Positions 26,138 through 37,056 of a DNA stretch of 59,182 nucleotides are shown here, piece after piece. The notes beneath the pieces were generated by a model. The model was not told the DNA's origin, did not search any database, and was given only the letters and a program-made list of their open reading frames with translations. The stretch is from Bacteroides rodentium JCM 16496. GTDB taxonomy: Bacteria; Bacteroidota; Bacteroidia; Bacteroidales; Bacteroidaceae. The stretch is taken from assembly GCF_000614125.1 (NCBI RefSeq), contig NZ_BAKJ01000030.1, positions 1 to 59,182 of the forward strand, given 5' to 3'. The position numbers were made by a program, and so were the translations under genes. Each line of letters opens with the position of its first letter. The stretch's first letter is position 1.

Positions 26138-27760
26138 ATGATACAAGAATACCAACTACGCGTATTGCCCGAAGTAGCGGCAAACGAGCAACGCCTGAAA
26201 GAGTACTTAATACACGAAAAAGGACTGAATGCACGGGAGATAACCGCAACGCGCATCTTGAAGCGCAGCATCGACGCCCGCCAGCGGACCATCTACGTCA
26301 ACCTCAACGTGCGTGCCTACTTGAACGAAATGCCCCGGGAGGACGAATACCAACATACCTTATATAATAATGTAGAAGGAAAGCCCCAAGTGATAGTGGT
26401 AGGTGCCGGTCCCGGAGGACTCTTCGCCGCCCTGCGACTGATAGAGCTGGGGCTGCGCCCCGTCATTGTGGAACGTGGAAAGGACGTACGGGAACGAAAG
26501 AAAGACCTGGCACAAATCAGCCGCCGGCAACTCGTCAACCCGGAGTCCAATTACAGCTTCGGAGAGGGAGGTGCCGGAGCCTACTCGGACGGCAAGCTGT
26601 ACACACGCAGCAAGAAGCGCGGCAATGTGGACAAGATTCTGAATGTCTTCTGCCAACATGGAGCCTCCACTTCCATACTGGTAGATGCACATCCGCACAT
26701 AGGCACAGACAAACTGCCGCGTGTCATTGAGAACATGCGGAACACCATCATCCAATGTGGTGGCGAGGTTCACTTCGAAACACGCATGGACGCCCTGCTC
26801 ATAGAGAAGGATGAAGTCAAAGGCATTGAAACAAATACCGGCAAGGCCTTCCTCGGTCCGGTGATACTTGCCACCGGTCACTCCGCCCGGGACGTATACC
26901 GCTGGCTTGCCGCCAACAATGTAGAGATTGAAGCTAAAGGCATTGCCGTAGGCGTACGACTGGAACATCCCGCCACCCTGATAGACCAGATACAATATCA
27001 CAACCGGAACGGACGGGGAAAATATCTGCCTGCAGCCGAATATAGCTTTGTAAACCAGGTGGACGGACGAGGAGTATATAGCTTCTGCATGTGTCCCGGC
27101 GGCTTCGTTGTGCCCGCCGCCAGCGGTCCCGAGCAGATTGTAGTCAACGGGATGAGTCCCAGCAACCGCGGTTCCCGTTGGAGCAATTCGGGAATGGTGG
27201 TAGAGCTACGCCCGGAAGACTTGGAGCAATTTACTATTGACAATTTACAATTTACAATTGCCATGCAGCATGATAGCGCAGCCAATTGTCAATTGTCAAC
27301 TGTCAATTCTCAATTGAACATGATGTATTTTCAAGAGTATCTGGAGCGCCTCTGCTGGCAACAAGGCAATATGAAGCAGACGGCACCGGCACAGAGAATG
27401 GCGGACTTCACCAAGAAGAAACTAAGCTACGACCTGCCGGAGACTTCGTATGCGCCGGGATTGGTATCCTCGCCCCTGCACTTCTGGATGCCGTCTTTCA
27501 TTGCAGAACGCTTGAGCAAAGGCTTCCAGCTATTCGGGAAATACAGCCGGGGGTTCTTGACGAACGAGGCGACAATGATTGGAGTGGAAACCCGCACATC
27601 GGCACCGGTACGCATCATAAGAGACAAGGAAACACTGCAACATGTACGTGTCAAAGGATTGTTCCCTTGCGGAGAAGGTGCCGGATATGCCGGAGGCATC
27701 GTTTCTGCCGGGATTGACGGTGAACGGTGTGCAGAAGCGGCAAAGGCATTCTTTGGTTAA
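26138..27760 (+). CDS. FAD-dependent dehydrogenase (COG2509 type) with an internal repeat-derived insert
   Basis: A 540-residue flavoprotein. It has a ferredoxin-like N-terminal domain, then the dinucleotide-binding loop VVGAGPGGLFAAL (near residue 88), the motif SYSFGEGGAGAYSDGKLYTR-like NYSFGEGGAGAYSDG, and a C-terminal FAD contact LFPCGEGAGYAGGIVSAG. The substrate is unknown. About 29 codons near residue 365 are made of CAATT-rich word repeats in inverted orientation and look like an in-frame insertion. It follows a CTCTGTG repeat by 7 bp. Confidence 0.9.
   Translation: MIQEYQLRVLPEVAANEQRLKEYLIHEKGLNAREITATRILKRSIDARQRTIYVNLNVRAYLNEMPREDEYQHTLYNNVEGKPQVIVVGAGPGGLFAALRLIELGLRPVIVERGKDVRERKKDLAQISRRQLVNPESNYSFGEGGAGAYSDGKLYTRSKKRGNVDKILNVFCQHGASTSILVDAHPHIGTDKLPRVIENMRNTIIQCGGEVHFETRMDALLIEKDEVKGIETNTGKAFLGPVILATGHSARDVYRWLAANNVEIEAKGIAVGVRLEHPATLIDQIQYHNRNGRGKYLPAAEYSFVNQVDGRGVYSFCMCPGGFVVPAASGPEQIVVNGMSPSNRGSRWSNSGMVVELRPEDLEQFTIDNLQFTIAMQHDSAANCQLSTVNSQLNMMYFQEYLERLCWQQGNMKQTAPAQRMADFTKKKLSYDLPETSYAPGLVSSPLHFWMPSFIAERLSKGFQLFGKYSRGFLTNEATMIGVETRTSAPVRIIRDKETLQHVRVKGLFPCGEGAGYAGGIVSAGIDGERCAEAAKAFFG
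27230..27316. repeat. AT-rich inverted word repeat inside a coding sequence
   Basis: Left words TTACAATTTACAATTG (to 27260) and right words CAATTGTCAATTGTCAACTG (from 27283) face each other across 22 bp. The same words occur between other genes (43173-43205). Here they are translated in frame as FTIDNLQFTI and CQLSTVNSQLN. Confidence 0.8.
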
Positions 27761-27866
27761 GCTGCAATATTGACATCTAAATTTTGAATTCTCACTTTTT
27801 CTCGTTTAATTTGTAAACTATTATCACATATATGCTGTTATATTATATTTATAGATAAATATTTAT

Positions 27867-30800
27867 ATGAGATTCATCATAAACATTGTATGCTTTCTAT
27901 TCCTTTTGCCTCTCATTGCCACAGCGCAAACTTATAAATACATAGGAGTGGAAAACGGATTGAGTAACCGCAGAATCTTCGACATTCAAAAGGATTCGAT
28001 AGGTTACATGTGGTTCCTCACCAACGAAGGCATAGACCGGTACAATGGAAAAGACATCAAACACTATAAATTAATAGAAGAAAATAAAGAATCGAGTTCC
28101 CCCATCCATCTCGGCTGGCTGTATTTTGAAGAGAAGGGGAAGTTATGGGTCATAGGTAAAGCCGGTCGCATTTTTCAATACAACCAAGAACGCGATGTCT
28201 TCAATAGAGTATATAAACTGCCCAAGACACCGGTCAATATCAGCTACGGCTATATGGACCACAATCATAGGATTTGGCTGTGTAGCAGATACAGCATCGC
28301 TCTTTACGACACACAAACCGGAGAGCCCCATCAAATGCCCAATGAACTGAAAAGTAACATTACAAGTATCGAACAAGCGGACAACGACCACTTCTTCATG
28401 GCCACCGACAAGGGAGTGCGATACGTCAAACTCGAAAACGAAGCATTGCAGATTGTCCCTCTTGAACCTCTTGATAAAATCCAGGCCCAAATCAGCGCAC
28501 TCTATTTCCACCAAGAATCACAAAGACTTTTCATCGGTACTTTTGAAAAAGGAGTCTTCGCCTACGACATGCGGCAACAACGGATTATACACTCCAACAC
28601 GGATTTGAGCGATGTAAACATTGCCCGAATCAGACCTCTGAACCAGACAGAACTATTGATAGCGACAGAAGGTATGGGCATACACAAAATCAATGTAGAC
28701 TCGTGCATCTCGGAACCGTACATCACCTCCAGCTACAAAAGTTACAACGAGATGAACAGCAATAACATCAATGATATTTATATTGATGAAGAAAAGCGGA
28801 TATGGATAGCCAACTACCCGGAAGGGATTACCATTATAGACAACCGGTACAAAAACTATAACTGGATAAAGCATTCCATCGGAAACAGACAATCGCTGGT
28901 CAACGACCAGGTACACTCTGTCATTGAAGACAGTGACGGAGACCTATGGTTCGGAACAAGCAACGGAATCAGCCTTTATCAATCGAAAACCGGACAGTGG
29001 CACTCATTCCTGAGTTCCTTCGACCATCAACTGAAAGACAAGAACCATATATTCATTACGCTATGCGAGGTATCACCCGGCATTATCTGGGCAGGAGGAT
29101 ATACTTCGGGAGTATACAAAATAAACAAAAGGACACTCTCGGTAGAATATTTCTCCCCTTACCTGCTCAGTCCGGACAACATACGTCCTGACAAGTATAT
29201 CCGCGACATTGTAAAAGACTCCAAAGGATATATCTGGTCCGGAGGGTTCTATAATCTGAAATGCTTCGATTTGTCTCTGAATTCTGTCCGTCTGTATCCC
29301 GGAATAAATTCCGTCACCGCCATTACAGAAAAGGACGACGGACACATGTGGATTGGAACAAGCGCCGGACTGTATCTGCTGGACAGAGAATCGGGTAGAT
29401 TCCAATATATCGCCTTACAGGAAGAGGCAACCTACATCAATACACTTTACCAAGCGGAAGACGGCTCTCTCTATATAGGTACAAACGGCTCCGGGGTGGT
29501 TGTCTACAACGCAAAGGACAGTACGTTCAAGCATTATCATAAGGACAACTGCGCCTTGATTTCAAACAACATCTACACCATACTCCCCGAGTCGGACGGG
29601 CATATCCTGATGAGTACCGAAAACGGAATAAGCTGTTTCCACCCTACGGAGAAGATATTCCACAACTGGACCAAAGAGCAAGGCTGATATCTTCCTGCTT
29701 CAGCGCCTCGTCCGGAACGCTGCGCAAGAACAAGGGGTTTGTCTTTGGCAGCACAGACGGAGCCATCGAATTCCCCGAAGGAACAAAGTTGCCGGACTAT
29801 GTCTACTCTCCCATGATACTCAGCGATTTTCAGATACTCTATCAGACAGTCTTTCCCGGCAGTGCAGATTCCCCCTTGAAGGAAAATATCAACCAGACAG
29901 ACCGGTTAAAGCTGAAATACAACCAGAACACTTTCTCCCTCAGCATTTCATCCATCAATTATGACGCACCGGACAATGTCACTTTCTACTGGAAGCTGAA
30001 AGGCTTTTACGACGACTGGAACCGCCTGGGTGAAGAAGGGCATCTCCGCTTCACCAATCTTGCCTCGGGCGATTACAAACTTTGCATACGGGCGGTGTCC
30101 AAGGAAGAGCCGTATCTATACTTTGAAGAGCGAAGTATCGACATCAGCATTGCGCGCCCCGTCTGGTTCAGTTTTTGGGCCATAGCTTGCTATGCCCTGC
30201 TGGCAGCATTGATGCTCATCGCCGGTTTCCGTATCATAGCACTGAAAAAACAAAAAAAGATATCCGATGAGAAAACCCGCTTCTTTGTCAATACCGCACA
30301 CGATATCCGCACGCCATTGACACTGATAAAGGCACCTCTGGAAGAAATGCTTGAAAACAAGACTCTGGACGAAGCCGAGAGCAGCAATATGCACATGGCA
30401 CTGAGAAATGTCAACTCCCTCCTGCACATGACTACCAATCTGATAAACTTTGAACGGACTGAAGTATATTCCCCCCATCTGTACATAGCGGAATATGAGT
30501 TGAACACTTACATCAAGGAGATATACAGCATTTTCCAGACCTATGCCACCATAAAACACATCACTTTCAGATATGAAAGCAACTTCAGCTACTTGAATGT
30601 ATGGTTCGACAAAGAGAAGATGGACTCTATCCTAGAGAATGTCATATCCAATGCTCTGAAGTATACTCCGGAAAATGGTGATATACTCATTTCTGTATAT
30701 GATATGAAAAGCTCCTGGAGACTGGAAGTCAAGGACAACGGAATAGGTATCCCTGCCAAAGAACAGAGAAAATTGTTCAAGATGCACTTCCGTGGGACAA

Positions 30801-31858
30801 ATGCCATCAACTCCAAGATAACGGGAAGCGGCATCGGCCTGATGCTGGTACGGAAGCTGGTAAGCCTGCACAACGGAAAAATCCATATTGAGAGCACTGA
30901 ACATCAAGGAACTACCATCAGAATCACCCTTCCCAAAGAGAAAGAGCAGTTCAAGAACTTCACGCTGTCCGTCAAGGACAAGAAGAGCATCCACGAACCG
31001 GATGTCCCCACCGCTCCCTTGAAACTTGCCGGGGAACTCCGGACTGAAGACAATGACAAACTGCAGCGCATCCTGATTGTAGAAGACAATGACGAGCTGC
31101 GCAACTACCTCTTCCAGTCTTTCTCCCAAAATTACAATGTACAGGTGTGCTACAACGGCAAGGAAGCGCTGACCATTGTAAAACAATTCTGGCCGGCACT
31201 GATTCTTTCCGACATCATGATGCCGGAAATGCGAGGTGACGAATTATGCATCGCCATCAAGAACGATATTGAAACGTCCCACATCCCGATAGTACTGCTG
31301 ACGGCATTGGGAGATGAGAAGAATATTCTCGAAGGACTCCATATCGGTGCGGACGAATATATTGTAAAACCTTTCAGCATAAACATACTGAAAGCCAGCA
31401 TTGCCAATCTGCTTGCCAACCGCGCATTGCTGCGCAAGAGATATGCAGATTTGGAAATCAATGCAGAAGAAGAGCCCTCTACAACTACCTCTTGCTCCAA
31501 CAGTCTCGACTGGAAATTCATGTCGAACGTAAAGAGACATATCGAGGAGAACATGGATAATCCCGATTTCACAGTAGACGTATTATGCTCGCTCCTGAAC
31601 ATGAGCCGTACCAGCTTCTACAATAAACTGAAAGCGCTGACCGGCCAGGCACCGGCAGATTTCGTACGGAATATCCGCTTGAAACATGCTGCCGAGCTGT
31701 TGAAAGAAGGGAGATATTCCGTGACTGAAGTAGCAGAAAGAACCGGTTTCTGCGATGGAAAATACTTCCGGGAAGTCTTTAAGAAGTATTTCAATGTCAG
31801 CCCCAGCCAATATGCGAAAGGAGACACTCCCCGCTCCCCAAAAGGAGAGGGAGAATAG
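27867..31858 (+). CDS. Hybrid two-component system sensor/regulator (HTCS), frameshifted
   Basis: About 1330 residues after restoring one C near 29685. A signal peptide (FLFLLPLIATAQ) leads into periplasmic beta-propeller repeats (GLSNRRIFDI, GYMWFLTNEGIDRY, DLWFGTSNGISLY, MWIGTSAGLYLLD), a Y_Y_Y domain and a membrane helix near 30190. Inside the cell come the histidine kinase (AHDIRTPLTLIKAPLEE; NGIGIPAKEQ), a receiver (LIVEDNDELRN, ILSDIMMPEM, VKPF) and an AraC DNA-binding domain. HTCS proteins sense glycans and switch on nearby utilisation loci, but no SusC/SusD pair is beside this one. The last residues, TPRSPKGEGE, derive from a GC-rich repeat. Confidence 0.93.
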
Positions 31859-31948
31859 TTCTACATAGGATAATTTTTCATTTTGCAGCCCCGCACAGAC
31901 AAACCCTAAAAAATAATCCGTATTTTTGCAGAAACTAAAAAAACGAGA

Positions 31949-32559
31949 ATGACTCCCGAAATAGCAATCGTCGACTCCAACACCCTCTCCTGCCTGGGAC
32001 TGCAGAACTTGCTGGAGGGAATCATCCCGACAGCCGTCATCCGCTCTTTCCGTTCCTTTGGCGAACTGATGGATGATACGCCTGACATGTATGTGCATTA
32101 TTTCATCTCTTCGCAAATCTACTTCGAGCATACCGCCTTCTTTCTGGAGCGCAAGCCCAAAACCATTGTGCTGGTCAACGGCGAAACCGTTCCCCAACTC
32201 TTGGGCATACCGACGCTGAACATCTATCAGGACGAACAAAATCTGGCAAAGAACATTCTGCAGCTACGCCAATACGGAAACCAATACAGACAAAACCACG
32301 GAAAGCCGGCACCCGCCAGACACTCGGATATGACAGTAAATACAGCCGCCGGACACGACCTTTCCGCCCGGGAAATAGAAGTACTGGTGCTGATTACCAA
32401 AGGCCTCATCAACAAGGAGATTGCCGACAAGCTGAACATCAGCCTGACCACCGTCATCTCACACCGCAAGAATATCACCGAGAAGCTGGGCATCAAGTCC
32501 GTATCCGGCTGACTATCTACGCCGTGATGCACGGATATGTGGAAGCGGACAGAATATAA
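31949..32559 (+). CDS. LuxR-type response regulator, frameshifted near the end
   Basis: About 203 residues after restoring one C near 32509; without it the protein stops at SVSG before the final helix. The N-terminal receiver-like domain (EIAIVDSNTLSCLGLQNLLE) is followed by a LuxR helix-turn-helix (LSAREIEVLVLITKGLINKEIADKLNISLTTVISHRKN-type). Phosphorylation residues are not obvious, so it may be an atypical receiver. A -7 box TATTTTTG lies at 31921. It sits directly before a TonB receptor, which it may control. Confidence 0.8.
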
Positions 32560-32702
32560 TCCTACCACCGGAATACATCAGAAGCGGAGTCTTTTCAGAA
32601 AAACTTCGCCCCAATTAGTGTACTTGTATGCTAATCCTAATAAATGAGGATTGTCTCTTCCACCGGAATTCACTTACTTTGCAAGCGAAATAAAAACAGC
32701 TT

Positions 32703-35109
32703 ATGAACAGATATAAAATTCTCGCCGGCATCTTCGCTCTATTGGCAACCGGCAATGCACTCGCCGACGAGGCAGACACCCTGAAAGTAGTGGATGTGGA
32801 AGAAGTGACCGTCATCGCCGCTCCCAAAGAAAACCGGAAGTTGAGAGAACAACCGGCTGCCGTCACGCTGCTTTCCCAGCAAGACATGCAGAATTCGCAA
32901 GTAAACTCCATAAAGAATCTGACTTCTGTCATTCCCAACATGTTCATTCCCGATTACGGTTCGCGTCTGACCTCTGCGGTCTACATACGCGGCATCGGCT
33001 CGCGCATCAACACTCCTTCAGTAGGGCTTTATGTAGACAACATACCTTATATAGACAAGTCTGCCTTCGACTTCAGCTATGCCGACGTAGAGCGCATCGA
33101 CGTGCTGCGCGGCCCGCAAGGCACGCTCTACGGACGCAATGCCATGGGCGGATTGATTAAGGTGCACACCAAATCGCCCTTCTCCTACCAGGGAACGGAC
33201 TTCCGCATGGGGGCAGGCACGCACAATGCCTATAACACCTCGCTGACCCACTATCACCGCTTTTCAGAACGGTTCGCCTTTTCTGCCGGAGGATTCTACG
33301 ATTATCAAGGAGGATTCTTCCGCAACGCGGTGAGAGACGAGAAGGCAGACAAAGGACAATCGGCAGGCGGACGCATCCGCGCCATCTACCTCCCTTCGGA
33401 CAACTGGAAGGCAGACCTGAACATTAACTACGAGTACAGTGACCAGGGAGGATACCCCTATTTCTACCAGGCAGTCTGAACCCTGCCGGACAGAAAGAGG
33501 AGTTGAAGCCCTACATCGGCAAAATCTCCAACGACGAGGCAAGTAGCTACTACCGCAACTTGCTGAACGCCGGGCTGAACCTGGAATATCAGGCGCGGAA
33601 CTTCACCCTGAGTATGGTTACCGGCTATCAGCACCTCAAAGACCGCATGTTCATGGATCAGGACTTCAGCCACGCCAATATATTCAACATCGAACAGAAG
33701 CAGAAGATGAATACCATCTCCGAGGAAGTCGTACTCAAATCGAAACCCAACCGCCGCTGGCAGTGGACCACCGGTGCCTTCGGGTTCTATCAATGGCTGC
33801 ACACAGACGGGCCGGTGGTGTTCCACAAGGAAGGCATCAACCAGGTGATAGAAGGGAATGCAAACAATGTATTCGCCGGGCTTTCGGGAGCGCCGGACAT
33901 GCATCTGACCATCAATGACCAAAGTATGCGGGTAAGCGGCAGCTTCGACACGCCCACACTAAGCGGAGCCATCTTCCACCAGTCCACTTTCAATGACCTA
34001 CTGATAGAGGGCTTGTCCGCTACCGTCGGTCTGCGCCTGGATTATGAAAAGATACGGATGGACTATAACTCAGCCTCTACTCCTACCGATTTTGATTTCA
34101 AGGTGACGGTAAACAGACCGGGCATGCCGTTCCCCATCGTCATTAAAAACGCAGCTCCCCTACAAGGAAATGCCGCTTATCTGGGCAAGGAATCGACGGA
34201 CTACGTACAGTTGTTGCCCAAATTCGCCCTGCAATACGAATGGAGCAAAGGGAACAATGTATATGCCACTGCTGCCCGCGGCTATCGTTCCGGGGGATAC
34301 AACATCCAGATGTTCTCCGACTTGATAACCGGCGTATTGAGCAATTCGATGATAGATGCCATCGCAGCGGACGACAACCTGAAGATGATAAACCAGATGA
34401 TTGACGTGAACACCATCAAGCAAAAGGTGCCGGATGTACGTGAAGCCACCCGTTACAAGCCCGAATATACCTGGAACTACGAAATAGGTACCATCTTACG
34501 CTTTGGGAAGGCCGTCTGCTTGCCGATGTCTCCGTTTTCTATATGGACACCCGCGACCAGCAAATATCCAAATTCGCAGAAAGCGGACTGGGACGTATCA
34601 CCGTGAACGCCGGAAAAAGCCGGAGCTACGGAGCCGAAGCAAGCCTGCGTGCCGCCATAACCGACGCGTTCGCGCTAAATGCCTGCTACGGATATACATA
34701 CGCCACTTTCAAAGAGTATGTCAGCAATGCCCGTGTCAACGGACAGCTCCAAGAAGTGAGCTACAACGGCAAGTATGTACCTTTCGTCCCCAAGCATACC
34801 ATGAATGTGGGCGGTCAGTACATCTTCCGCATCCGTCCGGGGCACTGGCTGGACCGCATCCAGCTGAATGCCAACTACACCGGTGCCGGACGCATCTACT
34901 GGACCGAAGAGAACAGCGTGAGCCAAGCCTTCTACGGCACGCTGAACGGACGCATCAGCTTCCAGAAAGGACATGGACAGATTGACTTCTGGGTGCGCAA
35001 TGCACTGGACAAAGAGTATGCTTCGTTCTATTTTGAGAGTATGGGGAACGGATTTATGCAGAAAGGACGTCCCGTGCAAGCGGGAATAGAGTTGAGGTGC
35101 AGGTTCTGA
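32703..35109 (+). CDS. TonB-dependent outer-membrane receptor, frameshifted twice
   Basis: About 802 residues after restoring G near 33470 and G near 34505. A signal peptide (FALLATGNALA) leads to a plug domain with VDVEEVTVIAAPK, AVYIRGIGSR, DVLRGPQGTLYGRNAMGG, then a barrel with the siderophore-receptor style motif ATAARGYRSGGYN and end GIELRCRF. It resembles iron-complex receptors rather than SusC: there is no carboxypeptidase-like N-terminal domain and no SusD partner. The ligand is unknown. The upstream LuxR-type gene is the likely regulator. Confidence 0.88.
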
Positions 35110-35228
35110 TTGGAGAACTTTGTCCCTCCGAATACAAAAAGGATAATATTTTATCAAAATGGATGCCACTTTCTTCACAGAATCCATTATCTTTGTATTC
35201 AACAACCCACTAAAAGTATAGATTCCTT

Positions 35229-35536
35229 ATGAAAGCAACCGTCCTCAACGCCTTACGTGAAACCCTAAAAAGGATAGCACCCGATGCACGTGCCATCCTT
35301 TTTGGTTCGCAAGCCAGGGGAAACGCACGCCCTGACAGCGACTGGGACATCTTGATACTTGTAGACAAACCCCGTCTTACCGCAGAAGATTATGACAATC
35401 TTGCCTATCCTCTACGGGAGTTAGGATGGGAACTGGGTGAAACCATCAACCCGTACTCTATACCCTAAAGGACTGGGCACGCAACAGTTTCACCTATTTC
35501 TATAAGAATGTAACTAAAGAAGGAATTGCACTATGA
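35229..35536 (+). CDS. MNT-type nucleotidyltransferase (antitoxin), frameshifted
   Basis: About 102 residues after restoring one G near 35453. It carries the minimal nucleotidyltransferase signature ILFGSQARGNARPDSDWDILI. It overlaps the following HEPN gene (ATGA), the standard layout of MNT-HEPN toxin-antitoxin pairs in which the transferase modifies and silences the HEPN toxin. A -7 box TATCTTTG is at 35188-35195. Confidence 0.87.
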
Positions 35537-35946
35537 GCCTCAGTACAGAAGAACGCAAGCAAATAGTTTGCTATCGCCTTGAAAAAGCACAAACTGCATT
35601 CACCCATGCACAAGGAAATGCCTCTATGGGATATTGGGAAGTAACCGCTAACCGCCTGTATTATGCCGCCTATTACGCAGTAAGTGCGTTGCTCATACAA
35701 AACGGACATGTGGCACAAACCCACAATGGAGTCATACAACTTTTTGGCTTACATTTCATCAAACCCGGTATTGTCGAACGACATATTGGCAAACTCTACA
35801 ATCAGTTGTTCACCCTTCGACTGACAGGCGATTACAACGATTCCTATACATTGGAAGCAGATGATGTCATCCCCTTGATTGAACCAACCGGCAAACTTAT
35901 AGAGATTATCACTGCATTGGCACAACAAGCCCCAATTATCCCATAA
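35533..35946 (+). CDS. HEPN domain protein (toxin partner)
   Basis: A 137-residue helical protein with ANRLYYAAYYAVSALLIQNG, typical of HEPN domains paired with minimal nucleotidyltransferases. HEPN partners in such pairs are often RNases. The canonical R-x4-6-H catalytic motif is not clear here, so RNase activity should not be assumed. The start overlaps the upstream stop by 3 bases. Confidence 0.82.
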   Translation: MSLSTEERKQIVCYRLEKAQTAFTHAQGNASMGYWEVTANRLYYAAYYAVSALLIQNGHVAQTHNGVIQLFGLHFIKPGIVERHIGKLYNQLFTLRLTGDYNDSYTLEADDVIPLIEPTGKLIEIITALAQQAPIIP

Positions 35947-35959
35947 TCCAATACATCCG

Positions 35960-37021
35960 TCATTCATTGATAGCTCCGCAATGCGGGCAGACTCCCTTCT
36001 CCCTCAATTTCTGCCCGCACCTGCCGCAACGATAGCGTGAAGCCAGCAGCGAAATACGAAGCCTTTTGAGGAATACCCATACAAAAGCAGCCAAAAACAA
36101 GTATCCGACGTAAATAGATGTAGTCAGGATAAAGAAGAAATAACAGAAGATGCAGCAGGAGGCCAGCCCCAACAGATAGAATACGGCCGCCGCCGGACTT
36201 AATTGGCGGAACAAATCGTCGAGTACCGCCAGCAACACCACTATAAACAGCCAGATACCCATCAGAAAAGCAGAAAGCACAAGCGGTACCTTGAACGGCG
36301 ACAAGGTAGGATTAAAATAGAAGTGTTGCCACGTCTCCGGCGCAAACACTTGTATAGATTCGTAAATAGTGGCACAGAACGCCATCAGCAGACATAGTAA
36401 CAACGGATAGAGACTGTCTATATCATTAAAGTACACCATCCTCAACTGCTTGCGCCGAAAAGCCCGGAACAGCCAGACAGCCACAAACAAGGCAAAAATA
36501 ATGATAAAATAAGAGGCATGGGTATCACTGAACAAGTAGATGGCCTGCGAAATGCTGTCTGTAGGAACAAAGGCATGCATCATTTCGGACTCCCGCAACC
36601 AGCCCTGCACTTCCTGCGAATGGGCAAGCTTCACCCATACACTATCCACACTGTCGGCAGGATGGATGGCGAACTCGGCCACCACCACGCGGTCTCCCCG
36701 ATAAAGCATATTATAGCAGTCCTTCACGGGCAGGCAAGCCAAATTCACAGAATCCGCCAGCACTTCCAGATTGGTATTCCAAGTATAGTGCCGTTCAAAA
36801 AGATAGGCCAGCGAATCACGCGTCTCCTTAGACAGATGTTCGTCTTCAAGATTAGGGCGGGAATAATGGCAGGAAACTAAAGCAATGAAGCATGAAAAAT
36901 AAAGAATGCAGAATAGGAGGGAACGCAGTGAACGCAAAGGATGTTTGTCCCTGCCTGCTTCCCGGTACCGGTCATTTGCCGGCCTTTCATTATGTGCCCG
37001 TTCCTCGCTCCTCATTTTCAA
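35960..37021 (-). CDS. Multi-span membrane protein with C-terminal zinc ribbon
   Basis: A 353-residue protein. An N-terminal hydrophobic segment ending in VSC resembles a lipoprotein signal, then comes a periplasmic region of about 130 residues with an SH3-like feel (VEVQGWLRES-type), five or more membrane helices, and a cytoplasmic zinc ribbon CGRCGQKLREKGVCPHCG at the end. The first ~30 residues are charged and may be a mis-assigned extension; the true start could lie closer to the hydrophobic stretch. Function unknown. It is downstream of the U32 peptidase gene by 35 bp. Confidence 0.7.
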   Translation of the reverse strand: MKMRSEERAHNERPANDRYREAGRDKHPLRSLRSLLFCILYFSCFIALVSCHYSRPNLEDEHLSKETRDSLAYLFERHYTWNTNLEVLADSVNLACLPVKDCYNMLYRGDRVVVAEFAIHPADSVDSVWVKLAHSQEVQGWLRESEMMHAFVPTDSISQAIYLFSDTHASYFIIIFALFVAVWLFRAFRRKQLRMVYFNDIDSLYPLLLCLLMAFCATIYESIQVFAPETWQHFYFNPTLSPFKVPLVLSAFLMGIWLFIVVLLAVLDDLFRQLSPAAAVFYLLGLASCCIFCYFFFILTTSIYVGYLFLAAFVWVFLKRLRISLLASRYRCGRCGQKLREKGVCPHCGAINE

Positions 37022-37056
37022 GTCTTTATTAGTAATTCCTCATTCTTCGTCCTTCA

